Source: Alphaproteobacteria bacterium
GTDB taxonomy: Bacteria; Myxococcota_A; UBA796; GCA-2862545
NCBI GenBank assembly: GCA_020632925.1
Contig: JACKER010000008.1
Coordinates: forward strand, 496,001 to 560,000
DNA length: 64,000 bases
Direction: 5' to 3'
Every line of letters starts with the position of its first letter. The stretch's first letter is position 1. The notes below the pieces were generated by a model, which was not told the origin of the DNA, did not search any database, and saw only the letters and a list, made by a program, of their open reading frames with translations. The position numbers were made by a program, and so were the translations under genes. Shown here one piece after another: positions 9,120 to 17,635 of the stretch.

Positions 9120-10304
9120 TCAGCCGCCGGCGTCGAGCCAGCGGCGGATCACCTCGCGCTCCTCGTCGGTCATCGCGGTCAGGTTGCCGAGCGGCATGAT
9201 CTTGCTGTCCACGACGTTCGCCCGGATCTTGTCGCTCGCGGCGCGGATGTGCTCGGGCGAGTCCAGCAGCAGGCCCTTCGGCGGCGAGGCCAGGCCCGCG
9301 AGGATGGGCTGCTCGCTGTGACAGCCGAGGCAGCGCTGGCTGATGATCAGCTGGACCTCGGTGAAGCTCGGAGCGACCTCCCCCTCCACCGCGGGTGCGG
9401 ACCTCGGGCGCGCCAGCAGCGCCGTCGCCACGAAGATCACCGCCGCCACCGGCCACAGCCAGGGCATCGGGCGCTCCTGCTCGGCGACGTTGAGCGCGTG
9501 CCGCACGGCGACACCGGCGGCCGCGATGCCCAGCAGGATCAGCCAGCCGTACGCACTGCCGTACGTCGACGGGAAGTGGCCCGAGACCATCACGAAGAGC
9601 ACGGGCAGCGTGATGTAGTTGTTGTGCAGCGACCGCAGCGAGCCCGCCTTCCCGCGCTCCACCGGCGGCTCCCTGCCCGCCACCATCGCGTCCACCATCG
9701 CGCGCTGGCCCGGGATGATGACGAACCACACGTTCGCCGCCATCCAGGTCCCGAGCATCGCCCCCACGTGGAGGTACGCAGCGCGCGCGGACAGCAGGTG
9801 GAACAGGGCGACGTCGACGCCGACGACGAAGGCTGCGAGCAGGCCCCCCAGCAACGCGGGCTGCTTCGCCACGGGGCTCTTGCACAGCCCGTCGTAGACC
9901 AGCCAGCCGCCGACCAGCGTCCCCGCACCGATCCCGACGGCCTGCCACGACGTCAGCGCCATCACCGAGGTGTCCACCATGGTGGTGCCCGCGGACAACC
10001 AGAAGTGCAGGATCAACAGCGTGAACCCGGACAGCCAGGTGAGGTACGCCTCCCACTGGAACCAGTGGAGCACCGAGGGGAGCTTCGGCGGAGCGCCGCC
10101 GTACTTCTGCACGCGGTAGAACGCGCCCCCATGGACCGCCCACAGGTCGCCCGCGACGCCCTCGGGGGCCTCGCCCTCGGCCGGTGGACGGACGGCGTTG
10201 TTCAGCCACACGAAGTAGAACGAGGCGCCGATCCACGCGATGCCCATCGTCAGGTGGAACCAGCGCACCAGCAGGCCGGCCCACTCGGTCAGGAACCCGA
10301 TCAC
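9120..10304 (-). CDS. puuD: urate hydroxylase PuuD with C-terminal cytochrome c domain
   Basis: A 394-residue membrane protein. The N-terminal part (residues 1-300) has about eight hydrophobic helices beginning FLTEWAGLLVRWFHLTMGIAWIG and including SLHNNYITLPVLFVMVSGH, matching the PuuD/DUF989 family that oxidises urate to 5-hydroxyisourate. The C-terminal 90 residues contain a c-type haem site CLGCH (near residue 325) and a distal Met in KIMPLGN, so electrons can pass to the respiratory chain. The GTG start follows CGGAGG and overlaps the preceding gene's stop (GTGA). Allantoinase and an allantoicase-OHCU decarboxylase fusion lie close by, supporting a purine catabolic role. Confidence 0.9.
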   Translation of the reverse strand: MIGFLTEWAGLLVRWFHLTMGIAWIGASFYFVWLNNAVRPPAEGEAPEGVAGDLWAVHGGAFYRVQKYGGAPPKLPSVLHWFQWEAYLTWLSGFTLLILHFWLSAGTTMVDTSVMALTSWQAVGIGAGTLVGGWLVYDGLCKSPVAKQPALLGGLLAAFVVGVDVALFHLLSARAAYLHVGAMLGTWMAANVWFVIIPGQRAMVDAMVAGREPPVERGKAGSLRSLHNNYITLPVLFVMVSGHFPSTYGSAYGWLILLGIAAAGVAVRHALNVAEQERPMPWLWPVAAVIFVATALLARPRSAPAVEGEVAPSFTEVQLIISQRCLGCHSEQPILAGLASPPKGLLLDSPEHIRAASDKIRANVVDSKIMPLGNLTAMTDEEREVIRRWLDAGG

Positions 10305-11242
10305 GTCGCCTCCGCGGGGTGGGGAGCGCCGAACAGCCCTCGGAGCGTGCGCCAGGCGCGGGCGTACTCCTCGGCGTCGAAGAGCAGCAGGTAGTAGGCC
10401 ACCGAGATCCGCGCGAACGGCCCGAGGTTCATGAAGGTCTCCAGCGTGCCGTGCATCACGAAGGCGAGGAGCAGGAACGGCACGCGCAGGTCGTAGCGGC
10501 GCAGCCAGACGTGCCGGTGGCGGAGCGCCATCCAGAGCGGCACGAGGAAGAAGCCGCACTCGAACACCATCGTGAGGATGGTCGCGAGCTGGGTCAGGGG
10601 GTACGCGAACGCGACCCAGGTGCTGTCGACCTCGTTCCACTGCGGCTGCAGGATCGAGATGTAGACGGCCTTCCAGCCACCCCACGGCCACCACTCGGGG
10701 CCCATCTTGGCCCAGCCCGCGTACGTGTACGTGCAGGCGATCTGGAGACCGAGCACCCAGCGGGGCCACCAGGCCCTCGGCGTGGGGTCGAGCCAGCGCC
10801 CCGTGCGGACGCGGCAGTCCACGGAGGCGGACGCGCCCGCCGGCGACAGGGCCAGGATCCACAGCGCGTTGGTGATGAGCTTGTCGTGCCCTCCCCCGCA
10901 CGGGAGGTTGACGAACATGAGCGCGAGGAAGCCCTGCAGCGCCACGAACGAGGCCACGCGGGTCAGCGCGCCGGCCGACACCAGGAGCGACGCGACCATC
11001 GTGCCCCAGAGGACGAGCGCGACGGTGGCGGGCGTGGGTCCCCCGAGGACGTGGAACTGCCAGGGGTCGGCGAGCGGCACCATCCCGCCGTGCTCCGGGG
11101 GCAGCCACAGCGCGCGGTCCACGCCCACCCACCAGGCGGTGAACAGCTCCTCGAACAGCACCAGGCCCACGAGGACGCGGAAGGCCGCGAGGCCGACCAC
11201 GGGCTCCTTCGCGTTGACGAGCTCCACGAAGCGCCGCCACAT
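10301..11242 (-). CDS. HTTM-domain integral membrane protein
   Basis: A 313-residue polytopic protein with repeated hydrophobic helices and the segments AFRVLVGLVLFEELF, LMFVNLPCGGGHDKLITNALW, YTYAGWAKMGPEWW and ILTMVFECGFF. These resemble the HTTM membrane domain of vitamin-K-carboxylase-like proteins. The soluble lumenal part of true gamma-carboxylases is missing, so a carboxylase activity is not claimed. The ATG overlaps the TGA of the upstream gene and the stop overlaps the GTG of puuD, so the three genes are tightly coupled. Its role beside urate oxidation is unknown. Confidence 0.75.
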   Translation of the reverse strand: MWRRFVELVNAKEPVVGLAAFRVLVGLVLFEELFTAWWVGVDRALWLPPEHGGMVPLADPWQFHVLGGPTPATVALVLWGTMVASLLVSAGALTRVASFVALQGFLALMFVNLPCGGGHDKLITNALWILALSPAGASASVDCRVRTGRWLDPTPRAWWPRWVLGLQIACTYTYAGWAKMGPEWWPWGGWKAVYISILQPQWNEVDSTWVAFAYPLTQLATILTMVFECGFFLVPLWMALRHRHVWLRRYDLRVPFLLLAFVMHGTLETFMNLGPFARISVAYYLLLFDAEEYARAWRTLRGLFGAPHPAEAT

Positions 11243-11892
11243 CAGGGCCTCCGGACCTCGACCCGCTCGGGCCGGCCGACCTCGAGGCTGCGGCTGACGC
11301 GCAGGTCGACGGGATCGGGGATGTGGACCGGGACGAACTGGACGCGGACGGCCTCCACGCCGTCGAAGTCCGCCGAGACCTCGCGCAGCGCCCAGTCCGC
11401 GAAGGTGCTCCAGCCCTTGCTGTGCCCCTTCCACCCCGCCTCGTGCAGCCAGGTGCGGACCCGGTCGTGGTCGAACAACGAGCGGCGCCAGGCGTGCTCG
11501 GTCGAGCGCGCGACATAGACCGGCTCCCACCGACCGTCGCGCTGCATCTCGATCTCGGGGAGCGCCGACTCCGCGGTGATGTGGCCGAACATCGTCCAGC
11601 CCTGGAGCGCGCCGAGGTAGTGCGTGTAGGGGTAGAAGGCGCCGTGGACCGCGCGCACGCCCTCGCTCCAGCCCCGCGCCACGCCCCGGACCGCGTCCTC
11701 GTCCAGGCCGACGCGAGCGCCCGCCGCCACCCAGGGCGCGAGCAGCTCGCGAGCGCTGGCCGACGGCTCGTCCGCGAGCAGGGACCGGCTGGGTGCCGGG
11801 AACGAGACCACCACCATCGCGGTCAGGTGGAAGGCGACGAACACGGCCAGCAGGTGCTGGCGCAGGTCGGGGTCGGCGGAAGTGGTCGTCAC
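11242..11892 (-). CDS. hypothetical membrane-anchored protein, first gene of the puuD operon
   Basis: About 216 residues with one N-terminal membrane helix (HLLAVFVAFHLTAMVVVSF) followed by a predicted extracytoplasmic domain rich in Trp, His and Arg (for example FYPYTHYLGALQGWTMFGH). Such proteins often accompany HTTM proteins. The start is uncertain: the GTG chosen gives MTTTSADPDLRQHL and has no good ribosome site, while an upstream GTG at 11925 would add 11 residues. The stop overlaps the next start (TGATG). The allantoinase gene diverges about 40 bases away, so the promoters are probably shared or back-to-back. Confidence 0.6.
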   Translation of the reverse strand: MTTTSADPDLRQHLLAVFVAFHLTAMVVVSFPAPSRSLLADEPSASARELLAPWVAAGARVGLDEDAVRGVARGWSEGVRAVHGAFYPYTHYLGALQGWTMFGHITAESALPEIEMQRDGRWEPVYVARSTEHAWRRSLFDHDRVRTWLHEAGWKGHSKGWSTFADWALREVSADFDGVEAVRVQFVPVHIPDPVDLRVSRSLEVGRPERVEVRRP

Positions 11893-11933
11893 GGCGCCCA
11901 AGACTACCCCGTTCGCGCGGTACACTCCCGTGC

Positions 11934-13307
11934 ATGCCCCCCGAGCTCACCCTCTGCGCCCGCTGGGCCGTGCTGCCCGACGGGCTCGGCCCTGCCAACG
12001 TCACCGTCCGCGATGGACACATCGCCGCCGTCACCCCCGCGGGTCCCGTCCCCGCGGGCGCGGTCGTGCTCGAGGACGACGAGGTCCTCCTCCCGGCGCT
12101 GACGGACACCCACGTCCACCTCAACGAGCCGGGACGGACCGAGTGGGAGGGCGTGCGCACGGGGACGCGGGCCGCCGCCGCCGGCGGGGTCACGCTGCTG
12201 GTGGACATGCCGCTGAACAGCGACCCCGTGACCACCTCGCTCGCCGCGCTGCGGACGAAGATCGAGGCCGTGCAGGGCCAGCTGCACGTCGATCTGGGGC
12301 TCTGGGGCGGCGTGGTGCCCGGGAACGCCGCCGAGCTCGGGCCGATGGTGGCGGAGGGGGCGCTGGGCTTCAAGGCCTTCCTCTGCCACTCCGGCATCGA
12401 CGACTTCCCCGCCTCGACCGAGGCCGATCTGCGCGCCGCCATGCCGATCCTGCGGGATCTCGGCGTTCCGCTGCTGGTGCACGCGGAGCTGGAGGCCGAG
12501 CTGCGGGGCCCCCTGCCCGACGACCACCGATCGTACGTCCGCTACCTCCACAGCCGCCCCAAGGAGTGGGAAGACCGCGCGGTCGCGCTCGTCGCCCGGC
12601 TGGTGGAGGAGACGGGGTGCCGCGCGCACATCGTCCACCTCTCGTCCGCTGGCGCCCTGAACACCCTCCGCGAGGCCAAGAAGGCCGGGCTGCCGCTGAC
12701 CGCCGAGACCTGCCCGCACTACCTCGGCCTCGCCTCCGACGAGGTGCCCGACGGGGCCACCGCGTTCAAGTGCGCCCCGCCCATCCGGGAGCGCGAGAAC
12801 CAGCACCGCCTCTGGGAAGCGCTGATGGACGGCACGCTCGATGTCGTCGTGACCGACCACAGCCCGTGCACGCCGGAGCTCAAGCGCTTCGACACCGGCG
12901 ACTTCGAGTCCGCGTGGGGGGGCATCGCCTCGCTCCAGCTCGGCCTGCGCGCGGTGTGGACGGAGGCCCGCAGGCGCGGGATGCCGCTCGAGGAGGTCGT
13001 GCGGCTCATGTCCGCGGCCCCGGCGGCGTTGATCGGCCTCGAGCGAGGCGCCATCGCGGTGGGCGCGCGGGCGGACCTGGTCGTGCTGCGACCCGAGGTC
13101 GAGCGCGCGGTGGACCCGGCGGAGCTGCTCCACCGCCACCCGACGACGCCCTGGGCGGGACGCGTCCTCGCCGGCGAGGTCCGCACCACGTGGATGCGGG
13201 GCGAGCGGATCGTCGAGGATGGGCGTCCGGTGGGAGATCCCATCGGGACGCTCGTTCGCGGCCGACAGTGGCGCGGCGGTGCGGGGGGGGGCACATTCGG
13301 CGCATGA
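11934..13307 (+). CDS. allB: allantoinase (cyclic amidohydrolase)
   Basis: A 457-residue amidohydrolase that opens allantoin to allantoate. The binuclear metal site is complete: DTHVHLNEPG (about residue 58), the carboxylated lysine in GFKAFLCHSG (about 145), the histidines in LLVHAELEAE (about 181) and HIVHLSS (about 233), and the catalytic Asp in VVVTDHSPCTPELK (about 306). The CHSG and TDHSPC segments favour allantoinase over dihydroorotase or hydantoinase. It is divergent from the puuD operon and overlaps the cyclase gene by four bases (ATGA). Confidence 0.93.
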   Translation: MPPELTLCARWAVLPDGLGPANVTVRDGHIAAVTPAGPVPAGAVVLEDDEVLLPALTDTHVHLNEPGRTEWEGVRTGTRAAAAGGVTLLVDMPLNSDPVTTSLAALRTKIEAVQGQLHVDLGLWGGVVPGNAAELGPMVAEGALGFKAFLCHSGIDDFPASTEADLRAAMPILRDLGVPLLVHAELEAELRGPLPDDHRSYVRYLHSRPKEWEDRAVALVARLVEETGCRAHIVHLSSAGALNTLREAKKAGLPLTAETCPHYLGLASDEVPDGATAFKCAPPIRERENQHRLWEALMDGTLDVVVTDHSPCTPELKRFDTGDFESAWGGIASLQLGLRAVWTEARRRGMPLEEVVRLMSAAPAALIGLERGAIAVGARADLVVLRPEVERAVDPAELLHRHPTTPWAGRVLAGEVRTTWMRGERIVEDGRPVGDPIGTLVRGRQWRGGAGGGTFGA

Positions 13308-14887
13308 GCGACGATCCCCAGCTCCTGCGGGCCCAGATCGACATCCACCGCGAGCTGGACGTGCGCATCGAAGCCGCCCAGCGCGGGCGCCAGCCCCTGC
13401 GGGCCTTCCTGCCCGAGATCCTGCCGTGGATCGCCGAGCGCCTGGGGGCCGTCGGGATGACCCTGCAGACGTACGGGGAGAGCCTCGAGCTCGAGACCTT
13501 CCGCTGGCCCGCGGATCTCGTGCTGCCGGCCGAACGCGCGCTGATCGCGGGCACGGACGAGGGCTCGAGCGGGTTCGTGCTGACCGACGAGGGCGGTCGG
13601 TTCGCGCTCGGCCAGCGTCTCGACGTGGCGGGCGAGTGGTTCGGTCGGGCCGCGGCGGTCTTCGACCACGAGCCCGACGCGGACCGCGCCCACCTGCTCC
13701 TCGACACCGCGTGCGAGGAGCTCGACAACCTGCTCCACGCGGTCCGCGCCGCGCGCCAGAAGCACCTGGTGACCATGCAGCTGGGCGACGCGCTGCGGCA
13801 CCGGGTCCTCGCCGACGGCCTGCGCGAGGCGGTGGCGGTGCTCGGTCGCGCCGTGCCGCTGCAGCGCATCCTGCTCACCTTCGTCGCGGAGGAGGAGGAC
13901 GCCTCGGTCCTGCACGTCCAGCTCCACGAGAGCCGCGACGGCGCGATGGTGGCGAAGGTGGACACGATGGCGTCCGAGGCCCCACGCGAGATGGTGGACG
14001 ACGCTCGACGCTATCTGGCGACCGGGGACCGCGAACTGCTGCGCCGCCTGGACCTGCTGGACGCCCAGGAGGAGGTGCTGATCAACGGGGTCACGCACTC
14101 GGTGGTGGTCGGCAAGGTGCTGGTGAGCTCGTCCGCGGGCGCGTTCAACACCTGGGACCGCGAGCTGCTCGCCGCCTTCGCGGGGTACGTCCGCCAGCGC
14201 GTCGTGGACTTCAACAAGGAGTGGCGCCGGCTGTCCTCGAGCTTCCGCGCGGCGGACGTGGCGCGCCTCGTGAGCGACGACGACTACGAGCGGAAGTGGC
14301 TCGCGCCCCGCGAGGAGACGGTCGCCATCCTCTACGTGGACATCAGCGGCTTCACGCGGCTGTCGGAGCAGGTCCTGCAGACGCCCGAGCGCGTGGCGGC
14401 GCTGGTCGAGGCGTGGAGCGAAGAGGCCATCGGGCTCGTCTTCCACCACGGCGGTGTGTTCGACAAGATGGTCGGGGACTGCGTGATCGGGCTGTTCGGC
14501 CCCCCGTTCTACGACCAGCGGCCGCACGAGCGGCTGGAGGCCGCGCTCTCCTGTGCTGTCGACATCCGCGAGATGACCCGTCGGTTCCCGACCCGGCCGG
14601 GCTTCGAGCACCTGATCGAGCCCGGGCTGGCGGTGTCGACGGGGGTGAACCTCGCGCCGCTCTTCGTCGGCATCTTCGGGAAGAACGACAACTTCACGGG
14701 CTTCAGCAGCGGCATGAACAACACCGCCCGGCTCCAGGGCTGCGCCAAGCGGGACGAGATCCTGGTGATGGCGGAGGCGGCCCTCGCGCTGCCCCCCGGC
14801 CATCGGTTCCAGCTCGGCCCCGAGGAGAGCGCGGTGGTCAAGAACGTGGCGGTCCCGCTCCGCTACCATCCGGTGGACGTCCGATGA
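13304..14887 (+). CDS. class III adenylate/guanylate cyclase with N-terminal GAF-like region
   Basis: A 527-residue signalling enzyme making cyclic AMP or GMP. Residues 1-310 look like one or two GAF-type sensory domains. The catalytic domain starts at LYVDISGFTRLSE (about residue 343, first metal Asp), has FDKMVGDCVIGLFG (about 386, purine-site Lys and second metal Asp) and NNTARLQG (about 472, transition-state Asn and Arg), so it appears catalytically competent. No membrane segment is present. It overlaps allantoinase upstream and the DUF188 gene downstream by ATGA, so it is translated from the allantoinase transcript. That coupling to purine catabolism is unusual. Confidence 0.88.
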   Translation: MSDDPQLLRAQIDIHRELDVRIEAAQRGRQPLRAFLPEILPWIAERLGAVGMTLQTYGESLELETFRWPADLVLPAERALIAGTDEGSSGFVLTDEGGRFALGQRLDVAGEWFGRAAAVFDHEPDADRAHLLLDTACEELDNLLHAVRAARQKHLVTMQLGDALRHRVLADGLREAVAVLGRAVPLQRILLTFVAEEEDASVLHVQLHESRDGAMVAKVDTMASEAPREMVDDARRYLATGDRELLRRLDLLDAQEEVLINGVTHSVVVGKVLVSSSAGAFNTWDRELLAAFAGYVRQRVVDFNKEWRRLSSSFRAADVARLVSDDDYERKWLAPREETVAILYVDISGFTRLSEQVLQTPERVAALVEAWSEEAIGLVFHHGGVFDKMVGDCVIGLFGPPFYDQRPHERLEAALSCAVDIREMTRRFPTRPGFEHLIEPGLAVSTGVNLAPLFVGIFGKNDNFTGFSSGMNNTARLQGCAKRDEILVMAEAALALPPGHRFQLGPEESAVVKNVAVPLRYHPVDVR

Positions 14888-15339
14888 AGGTGTGGGTCGA
14901 CGGGGACGGCATCCCCCGCATGGTGAAGGACATCGTGTTCCGGGCGGCCGAGAAGCGAGGCGTGGACGTGGTGATCGTCGCCAACCGCCCCGTCGCGATC
15001 CCGCGCCACGCGCGCATCCGGGCCGTCCAGGTCGAGCGAGGGCTGGACGTCGCGGACGAGTGGATCGTGAGCCAGGTGGAGGCCGGCGACCTCGTGATCA
15101 CGAGCGACGTGCCGCTGGCGGCCGAGATCGTGGCCCGCGGTGCGACGGGGTTGTCCGCGCGGGGCGAGATGTTCACGGCGGACAACGTCCGGGCGCGGCT
15201 CTCGGAGCGCGACTTCTTCACCGAGGCCCGCGCGGCCGGCATCATCGAGGGGGGCGGCCCCCGCCCCTTCGACGCCCGCGCCGCCAACGCGTTCGCGAAC
15301 GCCTTCGACAGCTGGCTCACCCGCGCTCTCCGCGCGTGA
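14884..15339 (+). CDS. YaiI/YqxD family protein (DUF188, PIN-like fold)
   Basis: A 151-residue protein matching the UPF0178/YaiI family: WVDGDGIPRMVKDIVFRAA at the N-terminus (homologous to DADACPV-type starts), IVANRP, VADEWIVSQVEAGDLVITSD in the centre, and RGEMFTADNVRARLSERDF near the C-terminus. The family has a PIN-like nuclease fold and no firmly established function. The ATG overlaps the cyclase stop (ATGA). It ends three bases from the convergent methyltransferase gene. Confidence 0.88.
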   Translation: MKVWVDGDGIPRMVKDIVFRAAEKRGVDVVIVANRPVAIPRHARIRAVQVERGLDVADEWIVSQVEAGDLVITSDVPLAAEIVARGATGLSARGEMFTADNVRARLSERDFFTEARAAGIIEGGGPRPFDARAANAFANAFDSWLTRALRA

Positions 15340-15342
15340 CGA

Positions 15343-15945
15343 TCAGCTCTTCTCGAAGATCAGCACCTGGTTGTTCGCCGGCATCGGCACCCGCTCGACA
15401 TCCCCGAACCCGCAGCGGGCCGCGAGCTCCTGGAGAACCTCGAGGTCGCGCACGCCCCAGCGCGGGTCGCGGCCCTTGAGCCACTGGTCGAACTCCGCGT
15501 TCGACGGCGCGGTGTGGACGCCGGCGACCCGGTAGGGCCCGTAGGTCACGAGGACGCCCTCGCGCACCAACGCCTCGCCCGCGCCCTCGAACAGCCCCAC
15601 CGTCGCCTCCCACGGGGACGCGTGGATCATGTTGATGCAGAGCACCGCGTCGAGCTTCTGGTACCGCCAGGGCCGCGTCGTCGTGTCCAGCACGGCGGGT
15701 GCCCGCAGGTTCGGCGCGGGCTCGGCCTCCTGCCAGGCGGCGATCGACGCGAGCGTGTCCGGGTCGGCGTCCGTGGGCTGCCACTCGACATCGGGGAAGG
15801 CCGGCGCGAAGAACACGCCGTGCTCGCCCGTGCCCGCCGCGATCTCGAGCAGGCGCCCACGCTGGGGCAGCACCCGACGCAACACGGCGAGGATCGGCTC
15901 GCGGTTCCGCGACACCGAAGGCGACGATCGACGCGGGTCGCTCAT
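15343..15945 (-). CDS. DUF938 family SAM-dependent methyltransferase-like protein
   Basis: A 200-residue protein with the DUF938 start SPSVSRNREPILAVLRRVLP and the SAM-binding loop LLEIAAGTGEHGVFFA, followed by WQPTDADP (ribose-binding acidic residue) and INMIHASPWEATVGLF. The C-terminal segment YGPYRVAGVHTAPSNAEFD is characteristic of the family. The methyl acceptor is unknown. Its ATG overlaps the stop of the allantoicase fusion (ATGA), so it is co-translated with purine catabolism. Confidence 0.88.
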   Translation of the reverse strand: MSDPRRSSPSVSRNREPILAVLRRVLPQRGRLLEIAAGTGEHGVFFAPAFPDVEWQPTDADPDTLASIAAWQEAEPAPNLRAPAVLDTTTRPWRYQKLDAVLCINMIHASPWEATVGLFEGAGEALVREGVLVTYGPYRVAGVHTAPSNAEFDQWLKGRDPRWGVRDLEVLQELAARCGFGDVERVPMPANNQVLIFEKS

Positions 15946-17432
15946 GCCAGCTTCTCCAGCCGCAACGCCGTGATCTTCACCTGCTCGCCGGCCGCGATGC
16001 GGAGCTCCGCCGCCGGATCGTTCGGCAGCCGGGCCCGGAGCTCGCCGAGCATCGTGGCCGCCGAGAGGCCCGTGGCGCAGATCAGGAAGACGTGGTCGAA
16101 GCGCGCCTCGTACTCCCGGTTGCCGTCGGCCAGCGCTGCGAGCGTGGCCTCGTCCGCGCCCGCCATCCCCGCCTGCTCGCCCTCGGACCAGGTCGCCGTG
16201 GACGCGAACCGCCGACGCAGGGCGTCCGGGTCCTCCCCGATGCGTGGGTGGTGGGTGAAGGCCTCCTTCCAGTCCTCGTCCGCGAGGTGCCACCAGACCT
16301 GCTCCGCCATCCCGAACAGCTGGGTCCGGCTCGAGAACGGCCGCAGCTCCACCATCCCGTCGGCCCAGCGCCGAGAGCCGCAGCACTTCAGCATCCACTC
16401 GCGCAGCTCGGCGTCCGACGCGCGGGCCAGCCGGTGCAGCAGCGGATCGTGCCCCTCGGGACGCGCGGGGACGCCGAAGGCCCTCATCCGCGCCACGCCC
16501 CCGTCCGGGAAGATGCGCAGCCGGAGGTGGGTGTACGGCCCGCGGTCGCTCGTCGACACCTCGTGCTCGGTGTCTGCCCGCAGGCGCACCTTCGGCGTCG
16601 CGGGCCGCCAGTCCGGGTGCCCGATCAGGGCCTGCGGCGGCGCGTCCGGCCACCACAACCCCTCCACGACGGCGCGGTCCGGGTAGTTCCCCTTGAAGTG
16701 CCCGGTGTCGAGCAGCACCTCGTCCACCAGGCCCGGCACACCCAGCGCGACGATGATCCAGTCCTCGCCCGGCGGGCGGCTCCGCCTCGTCTCCCAGCCG
16801 TTGCCCATGTACGTCGAGCGGCCCGGCAGCAGCAGGTTCGTCATCGGGCTGAAGAACATGTCCGAGCACGCGAGGGGCCGCCCCCCGAGGTGGAGCGCCG
16901 CGAGGTCCATGCGACCGCCGTCCTCGACCGGATCGGGCGTCCCGTAGACCCGCAGCCGCGCGACCCCGCCGTCCGGGTAGATGTTGAGCCGCACGTGCGT
17001 GAACGACCCCTCGGCGCGGACGGGCTGGAGGTTGTGGCTCCCCCGCCGCAGCGGCACCGACGGCAGCACCCGCGTCCACCGAACGGTCCCCGCTGCGACC
17101 TCCGCGTCCGTCGTGTCCGCGGCGTCGAGCGAGGCGAAGGGCGGGTGGTTGCCCAGGAAGTGGCTGGTGTCGATGTCCACGCCGGCGAGCGAGCCCCGCA
17201 CCCCGAGCCGGACGACGCACCAGTCATGCCCCGGGACCCGCTTTCGGCGCGACTCCCAGCCGTCCATCTCCTTGCCGCGCTCGGTGTACGTCGTCGGATC
17301 GAAGCGGGCGGGCTTCGGCTCCACGAGGTGCTCCATCCCGGCGAACCAGTCGTCGCTGGTCGCGATCGCCCGGCCTCCGAGCGCCGACGACGCCAGATCC
17401 AGCCAGCCCGCGAACGCCTCGATGTCGCTCAT
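15942..17432 (-). CDS. alc: allantoicase-OHCU decarboxylase fusion
   Basis: A 496-residue fusion of two ureide-pathway enzymes. Residues 1-330 hold the duplicated allantoicase beta-sandwich: each half has a DGWESRRKR/GNGWETRRSR-type segment, a DTSHFLGN/DTGHFKGN segment and an RLNIYPDGGVARLRVYG/RLRIFPDGGVARMRAFG segment. Residues 335-496 match OHCU decarboxylase, including WMLKCCGSRRWADGM and the catalytic-histidine motif HHPRIGED. The protein can therefore carry out OHCU to allantoin and, after allantoinase, allantoate to ureidoglycolate plus urea. A GAGGAGG ribosome site precedes the ATG. Confidence 0.92.
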   Translation of the reverse strand: MSDIEAFAGWLDLASSALGGRAIATSDDWFAGMEHLVEPKPARFDPTTYTERGKEMDGWESRRKRVPGHDWCVVRLGVRGSLAGVDIDTSHFLGNHPPFASLDAADTTDAEVAAGTVRWTRVLPSVPLRRGSHNLQPVRAEGSFTHVRLNIYPDGGVARLRVYGTPDPVEDGGRMDLAALHLGGRPLACSDMFFSPMTNLLLPGRSTYMGNGWETRRSRPPGEDWIIVALGVPGLVDEVLLDTGHFKGNYPDRAVVEGLWWPDAPPQALIGHPDWRPATPKVRLRADTEHEVSTSDRGPYTHLRLRIFPDGGVARMRAFGVPARPEGHDPLLHRLARASDAELREWMLKCCGSRRWADGMVELRPFSSRTQLFGMAEQVWWHLADEDWKEAFTHHPRIGEDPDALRRRFASTATWSEGEQAGMAGADEATLAALADGNREYEARFDHVFLICATGLSAATMLGELRARLPNDPAAELRIAAGEQVKITALRLEKLA

Positions 17433-17504
17433 GCCCCCTCCTCGACGCGGTGCAGGATTATCACCGCGGGCGCCGCACGGTCCCGACAGGGGGGCCCGGC
17501 GTGG

Positions 17505-17612
17505 ATGATCGCGGGCGGCGCCTCCGTCGTCATCGTGTCCTTCGGCGCTCTCGGCGCCCTGCTGCTCCTGCGCGGCGGCGGTGAGGAGGACGAGGACCGC
17601 GCCGCGAGCTGA
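17505..17612 (+). CDS. possible 35-residue single-helix membrane protein
   Basis: Starts MIAGGASVVIVSFGALGALLLL, one hydrophobic helix, then a charged tail GGGEEDEDRAAS. A G-run resembling a ribosome site lies about ten bases upstream. It fits the gap between the divergent allantoicase fusion and the downstream lipoprotein gene. No family is recognised, and chance cannot be excluded at this length. Confidence 0.35.
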   Translation: MIAGGASVVIVSFGALGALLLLRGGGEEDEDRAAS

Positions 17613-17635
17613 GGGGTCGGATACCGTGGGCCCCG

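Noticed and set aside
10301..11242. Vitamin K-dependent gamma-glutamyl carboxylase
   Set aside because: Only the membrane HTTM part is present and the large lumenal domain is missing.
11934..13307. Dihydroorotase or hydantoinase for the amidohydrolase
   Set aside because: The CHSG and TDHSPC segments and the ureide neighbours favour allantoinase.
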